A stretch of 64,000 nucleotides of DNA from Ananas comosus (Eukaryota; Streptophyta; Magnoliopsida; Poales; Bromeliaceae), in NCBI RefSeq assembly GCF_001540865.1, contig NC_033622.1:468220-532219 (forward strand). Reading direction: 5' to 3'. Below, piece after piece: positions 1-12,600 of this stretch. The notes below the pieces were generated by a model. That model had not been told where the DNA came from. It made no database searches and saw nothing but the letters and a program-made list of their open reading frames with translations. The position numbers were made by a program, and so were the translations under genes. The first letter of the stretch is position 1. Every line of letters begins with the position of its first letter.

Positions 1-591
1 AAACAATATTTGTGTGTACAAGTTCCCACACAACAAGTTTTTGCAATCAATGAAACCATAAGTGATACTAAGCCTAAGCTTACATTGAGCTCACATCACT
101 CACAGCTCAAGATAACTACAAAACATGAGAATTTTGTCCAAGGCCACTGAAGAAATTAAACAAAAAGGATCAAGAAAAGAAATTCGGAGTAAACCACTTT
201 GTCGATCATTGAATTTTTTTTATTTGTTGCATCTGATGTGTTGGCTTTAACTTCCATTTCCATCGAATTTAGTTTTTCCAATAAATCAGTTATAGCTAAA
301 TCAACTACTACATCTTCTGACACTATCTATTAACAATTGAATCAGCTGTCACATTTATTAGAAGAACTAATTAGAGTTTTACGGATTGGTCAATACAACT
401 AAATAAAAGAAGTAAAATCATCCTGCAATTTCATTCCAACACCACCAAAAATAAAAATAAAAATAAAAAAGGGAAAATCATTTGAAATGGTCTAAGCAAA
501 TGGAGTCAAGCATTTCAGCCTATCCACATGGCTACAATTACTATTGGTCCAACTGGGGCCCATGGCCTTGTGTAGAAAATAGACTCCTCAC

Positions 592-641
<50 letters not shown>

Positions 642-1530
642 TTGAGGTGTAGTGATCAGGGTCCCATGCACAAGGTGGTCATAAGTGTTGTACTCAAATA
701 GTACTTGGCCTTAATGCATAGCCTTTTGTTGAGTCCTGTTCATTTAACCTCCTTTCACAAACTGCAAGAATCTATGATATCTATCTATCTAAGGGCCACC
801 AATATTATGCCTTCTCACAAACACACCCTATGGGCCATCACTATTTCCTATCAGTTTTCGAAGCAACCGGTTACTCTAAAAGCATAAATTGTTGCGTGTT
901 AATTATACCAGAAATATCGATTAGAAAGAGTCATTTTGTATGATATAAGAACAGGAGGTCTCTGTCATTATGAAATATGTAACACAACATTTTTTCTTTA
1001 CTAATTGTTTAAGCTTTTAGAGAAAACAACCAGGTAGCTCAAAAGAGGAGAGATCTAGGGAGTTGATCACTTATTAATGGAAAAGTTACTAACAGGTGAA
1101 GGTATTAGTTGCAAGTTCTTCTTTTACATGAAAATATGTTAGATGAGATTCGGAATAATGGATACATCTATTAGACTAGTTCTATTCCTAACCCCATTTA
1201 TGTCCATGTAAAAGAGATTAGGTACTACTGGATTAGACAATTTGGAGAATCTTTAGGGCAAAAATTTAAGTGTCGTGTCATAGAGCCTATGCTAATTGTC
1301 ATTCACAAAAAATACGTGTGCGTCGATACACAATAACATAAAATATTTATTTATTTATTTATTTATTATTGTGTCGACATCTTGTCGGTGCATGCAGTAT
1401 AATACGGTGGGTAAAATTCTTACTTTAGGACCACATGCACAACTAATCAATTTATTCATCTTGCAGCGTACATATATACGAAAATGAACAAAATATTACT
1501 CTAGCTGTACATACAGAGAGACTTATATTG
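1..1530. other. Intergenic, no gene recognised
   Basis: AT-rich non-coding sequence. The only open frames are short and have no recognisable motif. It contains a long GA microsatellite near 600 and a short TTTA run near 1345-1370. I see no RNA gene. Confidence 0.6.
594..639. repeat. (GA)n microsatellite
   Basis: About 23 uninterrupted GA units. Similar GA/CT tracts occur throughout the window, often just upstream of genes. Confidence 0.95.
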
Positions 1531-1675
1531 TTAAGAGAGAAAGGTAGCATATTATTCGCTTCATTTATTTTTTTAAAAATAAACTTAGCTGGAAATGTGA
1601 ATCAGTTAGGATTCGAACTTGGGTTCTCGGGTACCAACCATCAAACTCTTTGCTACTTGCATTAGGGACAATCGG
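1531..1675 (-). mobile_element. SINE, diverged copy
   Basis: On the minus strand this matches the SINE at 51081-51240. It has the same order of parts: a tRNA-like head with the B-box-like AGTTCGAATCC, then GCTAAGTTTATTT, then a diverged CGCTTCATTT-type 3' region. The A-tail is degraded. It is followed by a TTA/CTA trinucleotide stretch at about 1685-1745. The family assignment rests on comparing copies inside this window; no name is claimed. Confidence 0.7.
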
Positions 1676-2121
1676 TGCAAATATGCTATTATTACTATTA
1701 TTGTTATTATTATTATTATTACTACTACTACTACTATTATTATTCACGAGATATGTACGTAGTAGTCTTGTGGCAGAGCCTGCTCTCATTGCTACAGCAG
1801 CATGTTGGGTTGCGCTCAGTTGATTTCTAGCATGCCTATGTTTCTACAATATTCTAACTTTTTCTCTATGATCATGTTGTCTAGAGAGAGAGAGAGATCT
1901 AGAGAGAGAAATGCGTATAGAGATATATATAGAGAGAGTAGAATATAAATACTAAAAAAGTACTATTCTGATCACATAGTAGCTCAAGCTTTTACAAAAA
2001 AAAATAATTATTTCATATTATCTGATATAGTTCACTATTGGAACCACGATTTTTTATTTCTCTTCAAGTTCACATCTCCAGTTTATCAAAGTCTCGAGTC
2101 CAGATAATGAGTACAAAGTAT

Positions 2122-2127
<6 letters not shown>

Positions 2128-2185
<58 letters not shown>
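2128..2185. repeat. (TA)n microsatellite
   Basis: About 29 TA units. Other long TA tracts lie at 3651-3693 and 4671-4718. Confidence 0.95.
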
Positions 2186-2188
<3 letters not shown>

Positions 2189-2440
2189 AAAAGGATGTTC
2201 CCTAGCTATATATGTTCCCCCTCTAGCTATACAAATATATAAATACATTATGGCTTCTTTTTTGGGGATTGGCTCGTTCTTTTCCTGGTGCATGCATGCT
2301 TTTGGGCCATGCATTCATTCATTCATTCATTCATCGCTCTCACACCCCCCCTCACCTCATGATCAGTTTCCCACAACCTTTATTCTTACGTACGTACGTA
2401 CGTAACGTACGAATATATACATATGCACCACCACCTTTAT

Positions 2441-3648
2441 AATAGGGGCAATTTCATGGATACCCCTCCCAAAGTTTAAAATATCACAGATGCCCCTATA
2501 AAGTTTAAAATATCACCAATACCCCTGTAAACACAAAAAATTATCACTAATACCCCTACTGTTAGTTAAGTTAGTTTTACTATAGTGATTACATGGTTAA
2601 AGATGGGTTAATTTTTAAAATGACTTATTTACCCTCAAATATCTTTTAACTAAAAATGTATGGAAACCCCCTCAACTATATGCATTTTGCCCTCAACTTT
2701 CATTTTTTAGTTGATATCCATTAACTTTTATTTTAAAAAAAATCCGTGTTATAAAAAAAAAAAAATTTTAGTGATGATTTTATAAATCTAATGGCCTCTG
2801 TATTTACTTTTTTTTCAATAAATACTATGTATAAAAATTTTAAATAAAAATTAATGTTGTAGAGGTTATTGAATCTTTCTTAATAATTAAATATATAAAA
2901 CTCGAAATTTTATCTGTCGATTACGGTGTATTAAAATAACTGATAATACTTAAAGTATATTTTTATCTTTTGAACAAAACTGCTGCTTTTTAATTATTCA
3001 TCGACAAAACAATGTATGTGATTTATTTTATAATAGGGGAAAAAATTAAAATCTAAGTAATTTATTTTGCAAAATTACTATTACTAATTAGAAAGCGTAA
3101 ATAGATACAGGAATAAGTAAATAATTTTAAAATGGGATAAGTCTAATCTATATTATGATAGGGAATAGTTTTATAGTTATAACGGTACAAAAGAATTAAG
3201 TTAAATCCCGTCGTATTGTGGGGGATGTTTGAAAATGTCAGTTATAGTTTTGGTCTATAAAACCCAAAGAGACTAAAAAACCAAAACAAATACCAAATCA
3301 GATAAAAAATACTTATATTGTAAAATACAATTTACTATATTTTTAATTAATTAATATATATTAATAATGTTAATTTAATTATTATATTAAATACTCAATT
3401 TAGATTACAAAATTATTTTGAAATCCTATTAGTATTTCTACTTATTTAAAAAGAGTAAAGGGGGTAAAAATGCGTATTTTTAAAAATTTAACTTCCGATT
3501 AAAATGGGCTTATAATGGATCTTAACTAGAGGGAGGGTATTTCATGATTAATTTTTTCACATTTTGGAGGCATTTGTGATATTATTAATTTTGAAGGGTA
3601 TTGATGAAATTTAATAGCTTCATAGAGGAGGCATTATGAATTCATCTC

Positions 3649-3652
<4 letters not shown>
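2441..3652. mobile_element. Inverted-repeat DNA element, ~1.2 kb, non-autonomous
   Basis: The left end (GGGGCAATTTCATGGATACC onward, about 85 bases) and the reverse complement of the right end (ending near 3652) are similar by eye. Both contain repeated phrases of the type 'ATATCAC.AATACCC'. The interior is very AT-rich with no coding potential. TTATA-like sequence flanks both ends, but the right side runs into a TA tract, so the target duplication is uncertain. It is best read as a deletion derivative of a cut-and-paste transposon; the superfamily is not determined. Confidence 0.55.

Positions 3653-3693
<41 letters not shown>
3651..3693. repeat. (TA)n microsatellite
   Basis: About 21 TA units directly at the right edge of the inverted-repeat element, consistent with insertion into or next to TA-rich DNA. 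Confidence 0.95.
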
Positions 3694-3696
<3 letters not shown>

Positions 3697-3820
3697 CTCT
3701 TCTTGACCTACATGTTGTAGCTGGGTGACGCATAAATATAGACATGGACTCTCTGCATGCTTTGCTCACGTACTGTCCCCTTAAAGCAGCATTGTATATT
3801 GTAGAGTTCGCAACCTATTA

Positions 3821-4160
3821 CTAATAGGTAAAAATATATATAATTTATCTAAATTATGGATCATTCTGATTTGGCTATTCAATCTTTTAATTTGTTTGAT
3901 ATGAGTTAGTAAAAAGTACTTCGACTTTGAAATTTAATCAAATTACTTACTTTAATGAATTTATAATTGCGAAAATCGTATAAGATATACCAACTGAACC
4001 TGTAAAGATATATATATGACGCACTCAAATTTTGAAGTTAAGATATCGTTGGCCGGCTCAAATCAAACAAATTAAAACAAATCAAAATTTTGAAAGATTG
4101 CGTAGCTAAATCAAAATGACTCATAGTTCATATAAGTTCTATACGTTTTTACCTATTATT
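3821..4160. mobile_element. MITE with ~100-bp terminal inverted repeats
   Basis: The left arm starts AATAGGTAAAAATATATATA. The right arm, reverse-complemented, starts AATAGGTAAAAACGTATAGA. The two can be followed against each other for about 100 bases, through shared blocks such as CATT.TGATTTGGCTA and AATTTGTTTGAT. No open frame is present. A relative with the same general arm layout lies in the first intron of the Ca2+-ATPase (57054-57413). Confidence 0.7.
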
Positions 4161-4668
4161 ACCTTCACTCAGGGACAAAATTTCTCGATTAAATTATCAG
4201 ATTGAAAATAAAAAAGAAAATTATGAATCCACGAATGTAAGTATGTAGTTCGAGATATTGTAATTTACTATGTGAGCAATAAATTTGTTTTAATGAATAT
4301 TGTGATTGTAATAATGTGATGGGCCTTTTTTTTCGGTACAATTTATGTGAGAGTCTCGTACTAACGACGTTCAAAGAATTTGACGACAACTGTATGTACG
4401 AGATTGTAGATAAAAACAAATTAATTGTTTATATGATAATAAATTATTTTTTTAGGATTCGACCTGGACTCAGATCGATTCCCCATGACTATGCATGGAT
4501 CCAAAATGAGGCCCATTGAAGATCTACTAACATGAACCCAATGCGAATCCAATCTTTCTATACATGTAGAGAGAGAGAGAGAGAGAGAGAAAATAAAGCA
4601 TGCCTCTTAGAAGTAAACGTGGTCATTTATTTGAATCATTTTGGAAATATGTTGATACTAGTAATATG

Positions 4669-4722
<54 letters not shown>

Positions 4723-6762
4723 AATATTTTTTCATCATTAAACGATATGAATTATACAGCATAACACTAAACTGTCCTCTCGCCAACAAATGTCATCATG
4801 GAAACCAATTTTTTTTTTTTCATCTCTTCATTAAATTCATACAAAGTTCGAAAAAAGAAAAAGAAAAAGTTGCTTTTTTGCAGTAACGAATGAGAATCAT
4901 CTTTACTTTTCTCAGAAACTACGTATGGTACAAATTAGTTGCTTATGTAATAATTAGGCATAATTTATACAAAAACAAATCACAGGAGCACAAAATTAAT
5001 GCAATGCCTTTTATTTTTCTCTGCAAAATATTAGGAAGGTTAATTGTATTTGTCCTTAATTATAAAGATTCTAAATTCGAACTTTTTCATGCCCGTTGTT
5101 TTATTTATTTATTTATTTTCATCTCATTTATTTCAAAATTCATTTACTATACTTATAGCCAAAATTCAAAATTTGGTTACAAGTAAGTATAAATAAATTA
5201 AAATACTAGCAATTAATCCTGATCCTATTTTTATTTCTTTTTCATGAACTAATAAAGTGGATTGTGTTGCGTTTTGATTGGCCCGGTCTACGGATGATGT
5301 GGTGGACTCAATCTATGCACCAATTAATTTCACCATTCACATGCTCCCAAAAGTCTGATCTTAAACAGTGCTGGTCAAAAAAGTTACAAATGAGAAAACA
5401 CACAAAAAATTAAAATAAAAAAATAAATACATAGAGGGGCAAATTAAAGAAAAGATTGAGGAACAGTGTAAAAAAAAAAAAAAATCTAAATATTTTTAAA
5501 CAAGCCCATGCACACTGATCTAATATATATACTCAGTACATATATTCCCCTGCTCTCACCTTTTAACTTTGTTATTTATTTACTGCATGCAACAAACTGC
5601 TTCAACCAATACCTTATGTCATCATGACTTGAGGCTTTTTACATCTGCACACACCCACACAAAGTTTTTTTTTTTTAAAAAAAAAAAAGTTAAAAAGGTT
5701 TTTTTTAAAAAAAAAAAGAAAGAAAAGAAAAAGTGTTTTGCAATAACAAGTGAGAATCTTCTTTCCTTCTTTTGAGAAGTGTAGGTTAGGGTATAAGTAA
5801 GTTACAAGAAATTTCTTTCTTTTTTTCTTTTCTTTTTTGGAAGAGGTGATGATCATGACTAAGTATTAACTCTACATGTCGTTTTAATTTACGTAAGAAG
5901 TTTGCAAATTTTGTTGATAAGAAGCGTGATCAATATCTGAAATGGAATAACTATATTCGACATCTTAGTCCTTTTTTCAGAGTAAAATAAATTACTAGAT
6001 GAAATATACGGTCATATAAAATTATGTATATCAGCAATTTTTAAAAAGTAAAATTTAAGCTCCTTTTACTTATAATTATACAAAAAAATTCACACACTAA
6101 ATAAGTTATTCTTTGATAACTTATTCCGACGTCGAAACATGGCGTAACCAAAATTGAACTATAATTATTTGTTCCAACAACAGTATTTCAATCAACTATA
6201 TTTGCAATTAAAAAAGATTATTTGTATGAGCTTTATATACTTCCTTTGCATGCAATTTAACCAATTAAAAGAGAGAGGAAAAAAAAAAGAGATTTTAAGA
6301 TAAATCTAAACCACCTTTTTTCTCATCTTTGGAGTATATCTAAAGGTTCTATTGTGTATTTTTTCTTTGGAAAAAAAAAAGAAAAGAAATAGGCCTTTCA
6401 AAATAATGTTAAGTATCTAATAGTGGGTGTGTGAGTGTTGGTTTGGTATGGAGGATCATCTACTTCTATTAAGCAAAATAGAGTTGAGGCAAAAGTATCT
6501 AAAGATGTACTTCTCCAGTTACCTGTAAATTCATAGAAAATATATCGTAACATACGCATTATAATATGTACGACGTTGTATTATAAACAAAAATAAACAA
6601 AATACTTTTTTATTGAATGTAATGTAATCTTCTAGCAATCCTAACAAAGGCTAAATTGCTTTGCAAAAGAAAAAAAGCTGAATAAAAAGGTAGTTTGTTA
6701 GATATTAAAAGAAAAAAACATAATAAGGGTTTAGGACACAAGAAGGGTTCAAGGGAGTCCAG
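4161..6762. other. Intergenic, no gene recognised
   Basis: AT-rich sequence with GA (4567-4590) and TA (4671-4718) microsatellites and several A/T homopolymers (for example 5471-5484 and 5667-5718). Open frames here are low-complexity artefacts of poly-A/T. Confidence 0.6.
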
Positions 6763-6975
6763 CTATTATATTCTTATAAGTATAGACTCATCTGTACTCA
6801 TAAGTTTACGACTGGTAGTTCTATTCTTTTAATTATTTCCATCCGTTATATCATATTAATCAACCAACCGTCCACTCAACCTTGGGAAATCACTATCGTC
6901 TTAACTGCACATTCCTCATCTAATGACCGTAAACTTATGAGTATAAAGGGGTCTATACTTATAAGAGTATAGTAG
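6763..6975. mobile_element. MITE, 213 bp, 48-bp terminal inverted repeats
   Basis: The left end CTATTATATTCTTATAAG and the reverse complement of the right end CTACTATACTCTTATAAG begin a pair of roughly 48-bp arms. Both arms end in ACTCATAAGTTTACG, with few mismatches between. The short interior is non-coding. Target duplications are not clear: AGTCC lies close to both ends but not at equal distances. The high arm similarity suggests a fairly recent insertion. Confidence 0.82.
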
Positions 6976-7189
6976 TCCTACTGCTCGGGTTTAAGGAGCA
7001 TGTATATATGACTTTTAAGAGCACATGAAAGAAACCCTAAATAATGCATTTGCAGAGGACCAGACATGGGTTTGCTTTTTGGGTACTTTATTAGGGAAGA
7101 GGGAATATATATAGCAGTGTCTCTCTCTTTTTTCTTTGGAGACAAGGAGATAACACTTATATATATGGTTTCTACTCCCACAATGGCCC

Positions 7190-7224
<35 letters not shown>

Positions 7225-8002
7225 ATAGAGAGAGAGAGAGGGTTATGTCATATGTGTGTGTGTGTGTATAAAGTTGTTAAAATTCTCTGCTGCTTTAGCC
7301 ACCCTTCTCCTCTTTCCTTTTTTGAGCTCTTTACCCTTTTCTTTTGCTTTGCTTTAACTTTGGTGAAATTGTATGAGGACACCACTCAAATATCTTAGCA
7401 TTTGAAATAGTCCCCTCCAACAATTTGATTGAGTCCCCTCTTAAATTTTTATTATTTTAATTTGAACCACAGGGACGATATTTGAAGTTTTTTCAAAAAA
7501 ATAAATAAATAAATAAATAACAGTTGAGAGTACTACTTGGAAATATCATGTAGTTGAGGGGGTTTTCCATGCATTTCTTCTTACCTTTGGAGTCTCTGAT
7601 GGCACACTGTCTGGCCCCTTCAAAGAATGATGTGGGAAAGGAGGGAAGTCTTCTGAACTCATTTGAAAAGTGGAGCCCACACTCATGCTGCCTTTCTGAA
7701 AGCATGCCTAGCAAAAAAAAGTTCCACCACAATAAACATTGGCAATTAGTGATTTATTTTTATATTTACATAATTTTGGGATTAACATTAGTGACCTGCA
7801 GAGACTTCAATTTCTCTGAGTATATTTTCTTTGCAGCTAGCAGCAAAAGCTTAAGTTGTAATATTTAGCTTTTGTCCCAGCTAGAAGTTTTTTGGTAACT
7901 ACTGCTTTTCAAGTAAAGAAATTNTTTTGTGCCTAATGCCACTGTCTGTGTGGATAGAAAAATCCTACGCATGTGGCTCGTCTTGATTTTAGTACAGCAT
8001 AT
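6976..8002. other. Intergenic, no gene recognised
   Basis: Contains a 31-base A run (7191-7221), a GA tract (about 7227-7240) and a TAAA run (about 7500-7520). One N at 7924 marks a probable contig join. No coding signal is seen. Confidence 0.55.
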
Positions 8003-8240
8003 TGTTGGCTTAAATAGACCAGTATTTTACCCTGTGCGGGGGGTCATGTGTGGGCCGAGTCATGTTCGAAGTGTCGTGAAGCTGAGTGGGCCGAGTCAAG
8101 TTCGAAGTAGCGTGAGGCTAGTTGGGTCGAGTCACAATCGAGACCCGTAGGCGTTGTATCTGTACGCTTTAAATGAATTTGTTGCGTATTTCTAACAGCT
8201 TGAGCTTTTGGGATTAATGGTTAGCGCCAACGATCCGATA
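8003..8240 (+). mobile_element. LTR-type repeat copy 1 (solo LTR-like)
   Basis: It is the same family, in the opposite orientation, as the solo LTR at 27880-28119. It begins TGTTGGCTTAAATAGACC and ends GCCAACGATCCGATA, where the terminal CA has become TA. Inside are three direct repeats of 36 bases, each starting GGGCCGAGTCA or GGGTCGAGTCA (8052, 8088, 8124). The 3' part carries the phrase GAGCTTTTGGGATTAATGG. No matching target duplication is seen, so this copy is older or truncated. Confidence 0.7.
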
Positions 8241-8846
8241 GGAACGAAAGTAATTTAGCTAAATACTAACATCAAAGTAATCGTCATATATTTAGTCACA
8301 TATGAGTGCTCACAGAAACACTAATAATATGTTTGTTAAAATCTTTCTGACAATTAATAATAAAAAAAAATAGTTTCAGAGTGGAAGTATGAATGAACAT
8401 AAGTTTTGGCCCATAGTGAAGGGATGGAGTGGTACACTACATTTCCTTCCCCTCATTGTTTAATAATCATAAGCATAATATATAATATACATATATACAC
8501 TTGTGGTGCTATTAAACTAATACAAAAAGTCATCATTTGTATATTAGCATGTTGGATGCTCCTCCTCCCAAGTCCTAAACCACTCTTTTCTTTTAAGGTC
8601 ACCCCATTCAAAAATCTCACTCTTATTTTGGCTCCAATAAGCATATAAAATATAATAACAAGAACAATAAAAAGTGCTTTTACTAAACAAATAAGAGATT
8701 AGTGAGGTGGGGAGAAAAAAGTGCCTGTGGGAAGAGAAAGGAAGCAACACCTGAAGTGGTAATGAAAAGCAACAGCAACAGCAACAGCAACAACAACAAC
8801 TACACCCACAGCAGAAAAAAAGGACACACACAGAGCCACAACAGTG

Positions 8847-8877
<31 letters not shown>

Positions 8878-9059
8878 GTGAGGTGAGCTTCATTTTCTTA
8901 TTTATTTATTTTATATTATATTATATTATATTATGAAAAAAGCATGGATGTATTGTTGTATAAAGCACCCACCCCACCCCATCTCTCCACCTCCCCACCC
9001 CTTCTTCTTCTTCTTTTCCACTTCAAAAAACTCCCCCCTCATTCCAACATTGAAGCAAA

Positions 9060-9452
9060 GTTATCTCCTGAAACATAGAAAACCCACTAGAGAGACCAGT
9101 GTAGCTTGAAGCAAAACAGAGGAGCTTAGTTACACTACATTGCTTGCTTAGACAGAGTAAAAGAACACAAGAGCTACAAGTAACACAAAGGAGTTAACTA
9201 GAGAGAGAGAGAGAGATTGGTGTAGGGGGGGTGGGGGGAGTAGTGGGGAGGTGGAGAGTGATGCGAACAGGGGCTTGCACAATCCANTTATCTCCTGAAA
9301 CATAGAAAACCCACTAGAGAGAGAGAGAGAGAGAAGTAGAGCTACAAGTAACACAAAGGAGTTAACTAGAGAGAGAGAGAGAGATTGGTGTAGGGGGGGT
9401 GGGGGGAGTAGTGGGGAGGTGGAGAGTGATGCGAACAGGGGCTTGCACAATC
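9060..9452. other. Duplicated contig end around an N (probable assembly artefact)
   Basis: Sequence left of N9287 (5' leader and first ~25 coding bases of SMXL) reappears right of it. Both sides start TTATCTCCTGAAACATAG and both end through GATGCGAACAGGGGCTTGCA. The left copy has about 70 extra bases between the shared blocks; the right copy has a GA run there. The left copy's ATG (9262) opens a frame that stops within about 15 codons after the N. The intact gene starts in the right copy. Confidence 0.8.
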
Positions 9453-9573
9453 CAACAGGCCCTCACAGCAGAGGCAGCCACAGTGCTGAAGCTGTCCCTG
9501 AACTTAGCAAGGAGGAGAGGCCATGCACAAGTGACACCTCTCCACGTAGCCGCCACCCTCCTCACCTCCTCTG

Positions 9574-9607
<34 letters not shown>

Positions 9608-12600
9608 TCCATTTCCTTCCTCCAATCTACTCAGAAGAGCTTGTCTCAAATCACACCCCCACCACCCTGCTTCTCACCCTCTCCAGTGCAGAGCCCTCGA
9701 GCTCTGCTTCAATGTCGCACTCAATAGACTCCCCACAACCCCACCACCCCCCTCCTCCTCCACTTCCTCTTGCTCCTCTACCACCACCACTGCTGCTGCT
9801 ACTAACTCTCTCATCCACTCCCACCCAACTCTCTCCAATGCTCTCATCGCTGCTCTCAAGAGAGCTCAAGCCCACCAAAGAAGAGGCTGCATTGAGCTGC
9901 AGCAGCAGCAGCAGCAGCAGCAGCTGTCGCCGCAGTCGCCACAGCCGCTCTTGGCCATCAAAGTGGAGCTCGAGCAGCTCATCATCTCCATCTTGGATGA
10001 CCCGAGCGTGAGCAGAGTGATGAGGGAGGCTGGTTTCTCCAGCACCTCTGTTAAGAGCAACTTCGAAGAACAGAGCTCCTCCTCCTCCTCCTCTGTTTCC
10101 CTCACCTCATCATCATCTCCCCCGTTCTACTTTGATCCCCAGGGATGTTTCTGGCAAACCCAGTTCCTGAAACCCAGCTCTGAACCAAACAACCCAGCAA
10201 ACCACCACTATTTGTCACAGAGTGAGGATCTGCGGCTGCTTTTGGAGGTGTTGGTGAGGAAGCAGGGGAGGAGGAGGAGGAGGAGTGTGGTGGTGGTGGG
10301 GGACTCTGCTCCCACCAATGAGAGCCTTGTGAGTGAGCTGATGAGGAGGGTGGAGAGAGGGGATGTTCCAAATGAGCTCAAACCCTGCTGCTTCATCAAG
10401 TTCCAACTCTCCTATCTCCATTTGAGGCTAATGAGCAGAGGAGATGTGGACACAAAGGTGAGTGAGCTCAAGAGGAAGGTGCTTAGCTCCTCAGCTTTAG
10501 TAGAGAAGGGGGGGAGTGGTGGTGGTGGATGTGTGATCATATATGTTGGGGATTTGAGGTGGGTGGTTGATGGTGAAGCAAAGGATGGGGAGTGGGGTGG
10601 AGTGGAGTACATGGTTGAGGAGGTTGGGAGGATGCTGGGGGAGGTGAACAATGGCTCACCCAACAATGTACCCAGCAACAGGGTGTGGGTGTTGGCCACT
10701 TCATGCTACAGCACATACATGAGGTGTCAAATGAGGAAGCACTCATTGGAGGCACAGTGGGCCCTACAAGCTGTGATGGTTCCCTCAGGTGGGCTTGCAT
10801 TGAGCCTACAAGCTCCAACAAGGTGAGTCCCCCTCTCTGTTTTTTTATTTTTATTTTTATTTTTTAAGGAGTATAATTTTGTCTCTTTTTGACATAGATA
10901 TGGTGATTTTTATTCTGTTGCAAGTGTCACTGTAGTTGTTCTCTTCTCATGCTTGTTTCACTTGTTGTTCTTATCATCTTATAAGCTACATTGTTGTGAA
11001 AGTAGTGAGTATATATATATATATATATATACAAAGAGAGGATGGTCATTTTCATTTTCCTCTCTTTGGAATAAAACCAACCAAATATATATCAATTTCC
11101 ACTAATGGAAACTCTTATATATAGGATTGAAGCCCAATGTGCCTTGTTTTTACTTGCTCCATTTATCTTTTCTGATCAAAAAGGCAAGAAAAAGAAAAAG
11201 AAAAACAGAAAACTCAACTCATATAATGACCCAAACAAATTAATAATGAAACTTCCTTGGATAGTTTTACTTTTCCTTTTTGCTATATAACTGAAGAAGA
11301 GAACAAAAGATTATATTACTTAAATTTCTCTCTCTTATTGTTTCATTTTTGTACAGTGGTTTGGACTCAAGGGTGACAAAAATAGCTCAGTATCCCTTCC
11401 AAATGCTGGAGCCGCAGGCTTTTAGCCCCAGCAAGGAGGAAGAAGATAAGCTCACCTGCTGTGTTGAATGCAGCAGCAACTATGAGAAAGAAGCTTCATC
11501 CTACAGCCCAGAAGCCAAAAGCACTAACTTTGCCTCTACCACTTTGCCTCTTTGGTTGCAACCACTTAACAAGGTAAAAAAAAGAACAAGAAAAAAAGAA
11601 GTGAACTTAACTTATATTTGTTCTTATATTTCAATATACTGTTTAGTAACTAATGTGATTTATCTAAATACAGGATAACTTGGTTGAATTGAGGAGGAAA
11701 TGGAATAGATTATGTCAGAGAATCCATCATGGTCAAAACAACAGGATTCATCCACTCCCTTCTCTGTTTAACCAAGGCCTAACTGGGAAGAGCTTCGCTG
11801 CTTATGCTTCCTCGCATCCATGGCGGCGGCTCGGTGACTCGCAGAACAAACAAAACAAGCCATTTACTGAGCCATGTTTGCTGAGCTTTGATAATACCCA
11901 GGAGGTGGGATTAAGCTCCCTCAAGAAGCCCGAAAACCAGGAAGTGAAAACAGCTTTGGTGTTGGGCACTCCGCTTTTCTCGGATTCGGCGACTTCGCTT
12001 GAGGCGAACAAGAGGGGAGGGATCGGAGACCTGCGGGAACTGGAGAGGCGATTGAAGGAGAACATCTTTTGGCAGTTGGGCGCCGTTAGTTCGATCGTCG
12101 AGGCTCTCGTCGATTGTGATGCTGGCGAGAGGAAGGGCACTTGGTTTCTGATGCGAGGGAACGATCGCGTCGCCAAGAGAAGGGCGGCGATGGTGATCGC
12201 GGAGTCCTGGTGCGGATCGATCGATGGTTTAGTTTGCGTAAACGTGAGGGAATCGGCGAGAAGAGGGAGTTCATGCTCCGAGATCCTCTCGGAAGCCCTG
12301 AAGAAAGACGAGAAATGCGTGATCTTGATCGAGGGCATAGATCGAGCGGATACCAATTTCGCGAACTCTTTAGTAGATGGCCTAAAAATCGGATCTTTTG
12401 TGGACCCATTGGGGAGAGAATTAGCTCTATCGAATTCGATCATCATTCTCGCTACTTCTAGCGGCGAAGAACAGGAGAGCAATGTGCTCGCGATGAGGAT
12501 GTGGGTCGAAGAGCAATTGCCAGTCGGTGATCTCAAAAGGAAGGCTCCGACCGAATTGCCGAACAAATCCAAGAAACCGAGAATCGAAAAGAACGGTTTC

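Noticed and set aside
1600..1625. Possible tRNA because of a GTTCGAATCC-like box
   Set aside because: The flanks do not fold as a tRNA, and the whole segment aligns with the SINE family. The box is its pol III B box.
2395..2410. ACGTACGTACGTA palindromic run as a regulatory site
   Set aside because: It is a simple tetranucleotide repeat, with no gene within several kilobases.
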